Shown one piece after another: positions 4,358-11,332 of a stretch of DNA of 17,616 nt. Numbering within the stretch: position 1 is the stretch's first letter; every line of letters begins with the position of its first letter. The stretch is taken from positions 1 through 17,616 of the forward strand of contig JANNMJ010000158.1 in the NCBI GenBank assembly GCA_031397815.1, given 5' to 3'. The notes below the pieces were generated by a model, which was given only the letters and a program-made list of their open reading frames with translations, was not told the DNA's origin and did no database searches. The stretch comes from JANNMJ01 sp031397815 (GTDB taxonomy: Bacteria > Bacteroidota > Bacteroidia > Cytophagales > Hymenobacteraceae). The translations under genes were made by a program, and so were the position numbers.

Positions 4358-7204
4358 TTAATCCCCCAGCTTCGCCACCCGAATTACCTGCCCTTCCAAC
4401 CGTACGAAATACACCCCGGCGGGTAGCATTTTCCCGTCGTCGTTTTTCCCGTTCCAATCGAAGCGGTATTGACCGGCGGGTTGCGGCGCGGCCGTGAGGC
4501 GGCGCACGACTTGGCCGCGCGTGTCGAGGATTTCGGCGGTGGTGGCGCCGGGCGTGGCCCGCTCGTAGGGAAGGCCGAGGGCGGTCATATCGAACCAGAA
4601 ACGGCCGTTGTTGTCCGGGGCAGTGAGCCACGCGGTGGCGGGCGCCGAGGCGAGGGCGCCGGGCGCGGCGGGCGCATCAAGGTTGTTGAGAATCAGGGTA
4701 ATTTCCTGCGACGGCCACGGCAGCGTGAGCGGGCCAGTGCCGCCCTGCGGCTGGTTTTGCTTGCCGGTGGCGGTGCCCTCTACGGCCCAACGGGGGGCAG
4801 TGGGCACGTCCAGCACGAGCGGCGGCAGCGGCCGAACGGCGTTGCGCAATCCATCAGTGCGGGTGCCCGCACCGGGGCGGAGAGTGAGCGCTACCCGGCC
4901 GTCGCCGAGGGCTTTGGTGGTGCAGGTGAGCATCCGGTAAGCGCCGTTGACGAGGGCGCGGGCGTCTTGGCCGTCGTCGTCGTAGAGGGTGAAGGTTTGG
5001 CCGGGAGCGGTGGCGTCGGCGAAGACGCGCAGGTAGACGGTGTCGGCGGGTTGGACGTCGGCGGTGGAGCGGAGGGCGCGGCGGTATGTTGGAACTATGG
5101 AGTTGGCGCGGGCCAGCAGCGGCGTGGCGGCTAGCGGGGCGGGTAGGCCGATGGTTTCGGTGCCTTGGCGGCTCACGAGGCGGGCGGTGCGGTAATCGTA
5201 CCAGCGGCCCGCGGGCAGGGTGAGGTTGCGGCGGCGTAAACCGGGCTGCGTGACGGGCGCGACCAGCAGATTCGGCCCCAAGAAATACGCATTATTTTCG
5301 GAGGAAATAGCCGTTGCGCTTCCCCCAAACCCATCCCAAAACAGCGGCCGGACGATGGGTGCTCCCGTGGTGGTATTGGCGTACGCCAACGAGTAGAAGT
5401 ACGGCAGCAGCCGGTAGCGCTCCAGCGCCGCCGCCCGCACGGCCGAGCGGTACGGGTCGGGGTAGAAATACGGCTCCGGCGGCACGCCCTCGCCGTGCGG
5501 CCGGAAGATGGGCGAGAGCGCCGAATGCTGCAACCAGCGCACGTACAGCTCATTATCCTGCGGCCCGACGCAGAAACCGCCCGCATCGGAGTGCATGTAC
5601 CCGACGCCGCTCATCGCCATCCCGAGCATAATCGGCACCTGCGCCTGAAAGCCCGACCACGACCGATTAATATCCCCCGACCACGGAAAGACGCTCAGCC
5701 GCTGCATTCCCGCCCACCCCGAGCGCGCCAGATTAAATAAGCGTCGCTGCGGATATTCGGCGGAATAATGTTTGGCATAAATCTGCGCCCACGCCATTCC
5801 GTAGGCATTATGGACGCGCCGCGTGTAGCCGAGGCGGTGCCGAATGGGGGTCGGGTGGTTTTCGGGCTCGCCCAAATCACTCCAGAACCCGCCCGTGCCT
5901 TCTTCGAGGCGCTGCTTGTAGCTCGCCCAGAGCCAGCGGTCGGTGGCGGGCTTGAACATATCGAGCAACGACGCCGGACCGGCCCAAAACGACGCTACGG
6001 TGAACGGCCGTCCGGCGGAATCGGTCCCGACGAGGCCGTTTTTCCGCACGTATTCGTCGTTTTTCGACGCCCGCATCACGTAAGGTTCCGAGATGAGAAT
6101 CGTCTGTACGCCGTCGTCTTTAAGCTGCCGCATCATCGCGGGCGGGTCGGGGAACGAGTCGCGCTGCCACGCCAGATTCCCTTGGTCTTTGATGGTGCCG
6201 AACCAATAGAGGTCGAGGACGATGCCGTCCATGGGGAACCCGGCGGCGCGCATCTTCCGGGGGATGCTAAGCGTTTCGCGCTGCGATTTATAGCCGAAAC
6301 GACTCTGAATCAGCCCCAGCGCCCAACGCGGCGGCAACGGCTGCCGACCCGTGAGGGCGGTATAACGGCTCAGAATCCGCTCGTAGCTCGGCCCCGCGAT
6401 GACGTAGTACGCGAGCTGCGTCAGCTCCTCGCCGCCGTAACGCAGCTCGTCGGGCTGGTCGTGACCGAGGTCGAAATACCCGGCCGTGTAATTATCCACG
6501 AACAGCCCGTAGCCCCTCGACGACAGCACGACCGGCAAGGTGGTATTGAGCTGATTATCGCCGTTTTGGTACGAGTAATGCGCCGCGTTGTAGAGCGGCA
6601 GCCACTGCCCGCGCCGGTTGGTGGGCACCGCCCGCGCCCCCGTTCCGAAGAGCTGCTCACTGGGTTGAAGCTGAAACCGCAGGCCCAATTCGGGCAGCGG
6701 CTGCGCCGTCCGTCGGCTCGGGCCGAGGCGCGTTTCGGTGAGCAGCGTATCACCGTGGGCGGTGAGGAAGGTCAGGCGGACGGGCGTTTTCTGGACACTC
6801 ACGCGGCTACCGTCGCGCAGCACCACTTCGAGGGTGCGCGGCGTGGAGTACGTATCGGCCACCAGATTACTAGCCCGCGGCTGCACCACGCTGATGCTCG
6901 AATCAGGGGCGGCGGGCGGCTGGGCACTCGCGGGCACCACCTCTACCCGCACCACACCCGTGGCCCACGGCAGCACCCGCAACGTGGCCCCCGACTGGGT
7001 TTTGACTTCCAGCGAGCCGTCGTAGGCGCTGAACGAGTGCGTGTAATAATCGTCGAGGAGCGCGGTGGCTGGCGCAGGCGCGGGCTTGGGGCGCGTCGAG
7101 AAATCGCGGAAGCGGGAATCGCCCGTCCATTGCGCTTGAGCGGCGGAAGCTGTCAGCAGCAAGCCCAGAATCACCGGGGCACCGAAGGAAGAGAAGCGTA
7201 GCAT
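4358..7204 (-). CDS. Exported GH31 glycoside hydrolase (alpha-glucosidase/xylosidase type) with FlgD-like C-terminal domain
   Basis: A 948-residue secreted enzyme cleaving alpha-linked glycosides from the non-reducing end. The start ATG at 7202-7204 gives a clean signal peptide (MLRFSSFGAPVILGLLLTASAAQAQ); the 28 residues encoded upstream in frame do not look coding. Positions from this start: N-terminal beta-sandwich about 50-285; (beta/alpha)8 barrel from about 290 with LDLYWF (330-335), nucleophile D443 in GFWSDLGEPE and acid/base D511 in PWSGDIN; a DUF5110-like segment near 722-762 (VYLRVFADATAPGQTFTLYDDDG); and a FlgD-type Ig domain at about 885-948 (FDWNGKNDDGKMLPAGVYFVRLEG). The last domain resembles tails of T9SS-exported proteins. 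Substrate (glucose or xylose) cannot be assigned. It pairs functionally with the GH13 gene downstream. Confidence 0.95.
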   Translation of the reverse strand: MLRFSSFGAPVILGLLLTASAAQAQWTGDSRFRDFSTRPKPAPAPATALLDDYYTHSFSAYDGSLEVKTQSGATLRVLPWATGVVRVEVVPASAQPPAAPDSSISVVQPRASNLVADTYSTPRTLEVVLRDGSRVSVQKTPVRLTFLTAHGDTLLTETRLGPSRRTAQPLPELGLRFQLQPSEQLFGTGARAVPTNRRGQWLPLYNAAHYSYQNGDNQLNTTLPVVLSSRGYGLFVDNYTAGYFDLGHDQPDELRYGGEELTQLAYYVIAGPSYERILSRYTALTGRQPLPPRWALGLIQSRFGYKSQRETLSIPRKMRAAGFPMDGIVLDLYWFGTIKDQGNLAWQRDSFPDPPAMMRQLKDDGVQTILISEPYVMRASKNDEYVRKNGLVGTDSAGRPFTVASFWAGPASLLDMFKPATDRWLWASYKQRLEEGTGGFWSDLGEPENHPTPIRHRLGYTRRVHNAYGMAWAQIYAKHYSAEYPQRRLFNLARSGWAGMQRLSVFPWSGDINRSWSGFQAQVPIMLGMAMSGVGYMHSDAGGFCVGPQDNELYVRWLQHSALSPIFRPHGEGVPPEPYFYPDPYRSAVRAAALERYRLLPYFYSLAYANTTTGAPIVRPLFWDGFGGSATAISSENNAYFLGPNLLVAPVTQPGLRRRNLTLPAGRWYDYRTARLVSRQGTETIGLPAPLAATPLLARANSIVPTYRRALRSTADVQPADTVYLRVFADATAPGQTFTLYDDDGQDARALVNGAYRMLTCTTKALGDGRVALTLRPGAGTRTDGLRNAVRPLPPLVLDVPTAPRWAVEGTATGKQNQPQGGTGPLTLPWPSQEITLILNNLDAPAAPGALASAPATAWLTAPDNNGRFWFDMTALGLPYERATPGATTAEILDTRGQVVRRLTAAPQPAGQYRFDWNGKNDDGKMLPAGVYFVRLEGQVIRVAKLGD

Positions 7205-7459
7205 CACCTGCAAAGAAACAGCCGCCTTGGCCTGAGTAAACGGCGGGGGCCCGCAAAGCAGAATGAAGACACCCACTGACAGGCACAAACAGCCAGCTCA
7301 CAGTCACTTATGATGAATCATGATAATAAACAAAGAACCACCTAAAATCTTTCAAGAAAATCAACAAGCCGCTTGGATAAAATGCCGCCGATTGATTATT
7401 ATAGCTATCAGAAAGCCTTGACGGGCTGGTCGTTTCGTGTTTATTAAATTTTTAAAGTT
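7205..7459. promoter_or_regulatory. Divergent intergenic region between GH31 and the type A T9SS protein
   Basis: This 255-bp spacer separates two divergently transcribed genes and must contain both promoters. It is clearly AT-richer than its surroundings from about 7300 to 7459. A short palindrome, ATGAT-GA-ATCAT, lies at 7310-7321 and runs into ATCATGAT (7317-7324); it could be an operator for the GH31 side. I found no clear Bacteroidota -33/-7 pair (TTTG, then TANNTTTG) for either gene. Confidence 0.5.
7418..7446 (+). promoter_or_regulatory. Candidate promoter for the 576-aa exported protein
   Basis: TTGACG (7418-7423) and TTATTA (7441-7446) are 17 bases apart, a sigma70-like arrangement ending 13 bases before the ATG at 7460. 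The -10 match is poor, the distance to the ATG leaves almost no leader, and Bacteroidota primary sigma factors prefer another consensus, so this is weak. Confidence 0.2.
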
Positions 7460-9190
7460 ATGAATTTTGTCCACAGTTTTCTCGCCCAAACTGCTCGGCG
7501 ACTCAGCCTAGCGACCGTGTTTAGCCTCAGCTTGTTAGCTGGCGCTTCTGCTCAAAGCATCGTGGCGCCGGTGACGCCTGATGCGGCCAATACCTTCACT
7601 ACCGCCGCGCCTAATAACACAGGGTGCGATGTAACTCAGGATTCGCGCGGGCAACTGCGCGTATTCGTATGGGAAAGCTCATCGACGGCTTCCACCATCG
7701 GGTGGGAGTGGACACCGGCTAGCGGCCTAGCAGTAAAAGGAACGCAGACAGTTGCTGGCCCCGGTACGGGCGCAGTAACTGACCCGGATGTGGTAGTAGC
7801 GCGCCCACCTAACAATACCAGTCCCTTTTACATCCTCGTGGCGTACGTTCACAAACCAGCAGGAACGGCGAACATCCATTACGAGATGTGGTCATTTAAC
7901 CCATCGATTTCCACCACCACTATTTCAAAGGTATTTCAGAATACTGCCAACACACTACACGTAATTCGAGTTAATCCGACTACTACCGCGACCTGTTCAA
8001 GTCCCAACGTAGACATTAACACTCACACGACCGGAAGTAACCGGGCTGATGCTTGTATTGTCTACGAGCAGAACGGGAACATTTTCGCTCGCACACGGCG
8101 GCTAGTAAACAGGGGGTGGTCATCTATACTTGGTTTGCCCGCAGCGGGTAGCCTTGATCCGGTTTATCAAGCCAACGCAACCAGTGCGGGTGGCGGCATC
8201 ACATACAGCCAGCCGGATGTAGCCGTCTCCTATGAATTCGGTGGCGACAAGCTCACGCACATTACTTACATAGAAAACAACACTGTATCTAGCACAAAAA
8301 ATGTACTCATCTCCCAACCGGATTACAGTGGGGTGCAAGGAGGAGGGACTAACCCTGGATATCCGGAAAACAGTATTCTGTCTGCTCCGTTGTCGAATAC
8401 CGTCGAGTTTCCACGCGTTGCTACACCAGCAACTCCGCTTTCGGGCAATGATTTTACCGATTACTGCGTCGTCGTTCGACAGAGCATCGCTTCGCCCGTA
8501 AATCAAGTAATCTGGGCGCTAGGTCAGTCTCAGAGCACTCCGTTCAGCACTGATCTTAACACTAGCATTAAGGGCTGTACAAATGAGTACCCTGTGGTGA
8601 CTTACGCCGGTGATGCAATTGACGTAAGTTGGCAATATCGCAGTGCGGCGGGCTGCACGGCTAGCACTGGTTACGATATCCTACAACGGTGGCTCTATTG
8701 GAGCGGTGGAATTGGTAGCGCCAATTATTCCCGCGTCAACTCTACAGCTACCGGTGACCAGCGAATTCCCTGCACTGCCGGACGCGACTTGACTGCCTAT
8801 CCTTCACCATTCAACAGCAATAATGCCATGTATGGCTTCTACGACGCCAATGCAGGAGCGATCAAGTTTAAGTTGTCAAATTATTCCAACCAGCCATTAC
8901 GGCCTGCTTCACCCACTCCAGCCAGCCCGGATGGATCCGACAGCCCAATGGAGGTTTATCCTAACCCAGCGAACGGAGCTGCTATGCTCCACTTACCAGT
9001 TACAGTCGCCAGTCATGAGGTAGTGATTACAGATCTCCTGACTGGTCGCACTATAGTGCGACGCACTGTCTCCCACACCGAAGCTACACTTCGCACCTTA
9101 CTACCTGCCAGTACGCCCGCAGGTGTTTACGTAGCCCGCGTCCCTACCGCCCCGACGGTGCGCCCTGTACGGTTCCAGTACCAGCCCTAA
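7460..9190 (+). CDS. Exported protein with T9SS type A sorting domain, unknown function
   Basis: A 576-residue secreted protein. Signal peptide about 1-31 (basic n-region, then LSLATVFSLSLLAGASA, cleavage before QS). The body has repeated beta-strand-rich segments with ITYSQPDVAVSYE- and TDPDVVVARPP-like stretches, suggesting a beta-propeller, but without Asp-boxes or recognisable catalytic residues. The C-terminal 80 residues (from MEVYPNPANG, about 497) form a type A T9SS sorting domain ending TPAGVYVARV...VRFQYQP, which directs secretion and surface anchoring. The gene is markedly AT-richer than most of the window (22 of 60 G+C at 7921-7980). Its start context TAAAGTT-ATG resembles that of the next gene (TAAAGCT-ATG at 9268). 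Function cannot be stated. Confidence 0.9.
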   Translation: MNFVHSFLAQTARRLSLATVFSLSLLAGASAQSIVAPVTPDAANTFTTAAPNNTGCDVTQDSRGQLRVFVWESSSTASTIGWEWTPASGLAVKGTQTVAGPGTGAVTDPDVVVARPPNNTSPFYILVAYVHKPAGTANIHYEMWSFNPSISTTTISKVFQNTANTLHVIRVNPTTTATCSSPNVDINTHTTGSNRADACIVYEQNGNIFARTRRLVNRGWSSILGLPAAGSLDPVYQANATSAGGGITYSQPDVAVSYEFGGDKLTHITYIENNTVSSTKNVLISQPDYSGVQGGGTNPGYPENSILSAPLSNTVEFPRVATPATPLSGNDFTDYCVVVRQSIASPVNQVIWALGQSQSTPFSTDLNTSIKGCTNEYPVVTYAGDAIDVSWQYRSAAGCTASTGYDILQRWLYWSGGIGSANYSRVNSTATGDQRIPCTAGRDLTAYPSPFNSNNAMYGFYDANAGAIKFKLSNYSNQPLRPASPTPASPDGSDSPMEVYPNPANGAAMLHLPVTVASHEVVITDLLTGRTIVRRTVSHTEATLRTLLPASTPAGVYVARVPTAPTVRPVRFQYQP

Positions 9191-9209
9191 ATTTACTGCT
9201 CTGTAATTA

Positions 9210-9248
9210 CCCGCCCCGGCTGATCCAACAAAAGCCGGGGCGGGTTTT
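9210..9248 (+). terminator. Intrinsic terminator after the type A protein gene
   Basis: A perfect 12-bp stem (9210-9221 CCCGCCCCGGCT with 9233-9244) with an 11-base loop is followed by TTTT. It begins 20 bases after the stop codon at 9190 and ends 19 bases before the next ATG. As no room for a promoter remains after it, the short T-tract may allow partial read-through into the next gene, or that gene's promoter lies inside or upstream of the hairpin. Confidence 0.8.
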
Positions 9249-9267
9249 ACATTAATTCTCTAAAGCT

Positions 9268-11256
9268 ATGAAAACTCACTTTCGATTGCTGCTACTGCTG
9301 CTCGTTTTGCAGAATTTTATGGCCGACGCGCAGTCGGTGCCGCGCTATTACCACTCTATCCTGCTCGATTCAGTGGGGCTACAGTTTCCCGGAGGCGGGC
9401 AGTTGGCGCGGCCTATTCCCAACCCCTTCCGGCCTATAAGAATCCCTGCCACCGGCCCCACCCTGAAATACCCTAAGGGAGCCGTAAACGACGTAAACGG
9501 GCAACTTCTGTATGCCGCCTCATTCAACACGCAGTACGGTTACCCGCAGCTGATTAACCGTAGCGGCGACAGCTTGAACGGCGGGTATATCTATGATTTC
9601 GGCCTGTCCGTACCGTGGCCGGGACGTCCCCGCTACCATCTATTGATAGGCACTGCGCCTTACAGCACTACTAGCACGAACTACCCCCTCACCTACGGCA
9701 TTCTCGACCGCCAAGGCAACGGCGGGAGCGGTAGAGTCAGCTTCGACTCCGCCTACTTCCCCCTGCGCGACACTCTGATTGCTGGCTCCCAACCGCTACT
9801 GGCGCGCCACCGCTCGGGCCACGGCTTTTGGGTACTGAACATCCGGCCGTCCGGCGATCTGATCGCGCACCGTATCGATAGCAGCGGGGTGCGGCTCCCA
9901 GCAGTAGTCAGCCGAGTAGGGGCATTTTCCCTTGGCGGCATCAACCGGAATATGCGGCTGCGGCTCTCGCTCAATCAGCGGCGCGCGGTGTTCACCACCG
10001 GAGCTTTATCAGGTGGTACTACCGCTGATTCAGTTGATGTTGTTGGGTTAAATTTTGATGATTCTACCGGTCAATTCACCGACCCACGCTTGATTTACCG
10101 ATACGGCTTCGCCCAGCGATTCGACTCCCTGTACGGCCCAATCACCCTATTGGCCCTCTCGCCACAGGGCCGTTACGGGTACTGCTACCAATACATCACC
10201 GATACCTCTACCACGCTCAATCGGCTGAATCTCTACCAATACGATTTATGGGCGGGCACGCAGGCAGCCGTGCGCGCCTCGGTCCGTCGGGTGGCCAGCC
10301 GAGGCTCCGGTGGCCTTCCCTGGCATCATGTGTTCGTGGGGCCCGATGCGCGGGTGTACCTACCCATTACCAGCGGCAGCGTGGACGTGATCGACTGTCC
10401 CGACCAGCCCGCTCCCTCATGTGCGTTCCGCCCGGCGGCCGTCGTTTTTCCCCGGCGGCGCTATACTACTTCGGGCACCCCAATTGATGCCTTTGTTACG
10501 TTTTCCACCCCCTACGCCGACGTGCTACCCACCGTACGCGTGGGCGGCGCCACGGCCCGCGACGAGGCGTGCGTGGGCGAGACCGTCACCTTCGCCCTCA
10601 CGCAGGCCTCGGGCCTCGATTCGGCCCGCTGGCACTTCGGCGACGGCACCTCTGCTCCCGGCCTCGCCGTCGGGCACGCCTACGCCCTGCCGGGCCGCTA
10701 CCCCGTCGTGGGCGTTTACTATTACCGCTGCGCGCAGGATACCGTCCGCCGCACCCTCACCGTCGCGGCTCCGCCCGCCCCGCTGCTGCTCCCCCCCGCC
10801 GATACCGCCTGCGACCAGCTCGCCGCCCTGCGGGTGCGCGCCCCGGCAGACGTGACGTGGCAGTGGGCCGACGGCGCCGCCCCCGACTCGGTGCGCCGCC
10901 TCACCGCCCCCGGCCTCTACGCCCTGACGTGGCAGCGCGGCGGCTGCCGGGGGCGCGAGGAAGTGCGCGTGCTGGCCCCGCGCCCCTGTCCGGCCCTGAC
11001 CCTGCCCAACATCCTCACCCCCGCCACCGCCGACGGCCGCAACGACCGCTTCGTGGTGGCCGCGCCCGGCCCGTGGCGCCTGACGATTTACTCGCGCTGG
11101 GGGCGGGTGGTCTGGCAGTCGGCCGCCACCGGCTACGCCGACGAGTGGGACGCGCACGGCCTGCCCGCGGGCACTTATTACTATCATTTAGAGGCGATGC
11201 CCGCCAACCCCGCCCCCGCCACCACCTACCGCGGCTGGGTGGAAGTGGTGCGCTGA
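9268..11256 (+). CDS. Exported PKD-domain protein with T9SS type B (gliding-motility-type) C-terminal domain
   Basis: A 662-residue secreted protein. Signal peptide about 1-22 (MKTHFRLLLLLLVLQNFMADAQ). Residues about 25-410 form a repetitive beta-rich region, probably a propeller (LLALSPQGRYGYCY, VFVGPDARVYLP). A PKD domain follows at about 434-500, with the characteristic WHFGDGT (455-461) and GHAYALPGRYPVVGV. An Ig-like segment with paired cysteines (515, 560) leads to the type B sorting domain at 579-662 (LPNILTPATADGRNDRF, WRLTIYSRWGRVVWQS, GLPAGTYYYHLEA, WVEVVR). Type B domains direct T9SS export. Base composition changes sharply near 10510, about residue 415, just before the PKD domain. 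No function beyond surface or secreted adhesin-like scaffold can be suggested. Confidence 0.92.
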   Translation: MKTHFRLLLLLLVLQNFMADAQSVPRYYHSILLDSVGLQFPGGGQLARPIPNPFRPIRIPATGPTLKYPKGAVNDVNGQLLYAASFNTQYGYPQLINRSGDSLNGGYIYDFGLSVPWPGRPRYHLLIGTAPYSTTSTNYPLTYGILDRQGNGGSGRVSFDSAYFPLRDTLIAGSQPLLARHRSGHGFWVLNIRPSGDLIAHRIDSSGVRLPAVVSRVGAFSLGGINRNMRLRLSLNQRRAVFTTGALSGGTTADSVDVVGLNFDDSTGQFTDPRLIYRYGFAQRFDSLYGPITLLALSPQGRYGYCYQYITDTSTTLNRLNLYQYDLWAGTQAAVRASVRRVASRGSGGLPWHHVFVGPDARVYLPITSGSVDVIDCPDQPAPSCAFRPAAVVFPRRRYTTSGTPIDAFVTFSTPYADVLPTVRVGGATARDEACVGETVTFALTQASGLDSARWHFGDGTSAPGLAVGHAYALPGRYPVVGVYYYRCAQDTVRRTLTVAAPPAPLLLPPADTACDQLAALRVRAPADVTWQWADGAAPDSVRRLTAPGLYALTWQRGGCRGREEVRVLAPRPCPALTLPNILTPATADGRNDRFVVAAPGPWRLTIYSRWGRVVWQSAATGYADEWDAHGLPAGTYYYHLEAMPANPAPATTYRGWVEVVR

Positions 11257-11332
11257 CCGGTAAGCAGCGAAAAGCGGCGACGAGCGGCGAAAAGAAACGG
11301 CGCACGAGAGTCCCGCACGCACACCTTCCCCC

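Noticed and set aside
5768..7201. Plus-strand open frame of 477 codons
   Set aside because: Antisense shadow of GH31, whose catalytic motifs and signal peptide on the minus strand are unambiguous.
7205..7288. Longer GH31 start adding 28 residues
   Set aside because: The added residues would precede a complete signal peptide; the ATG at 7204 is the better start.
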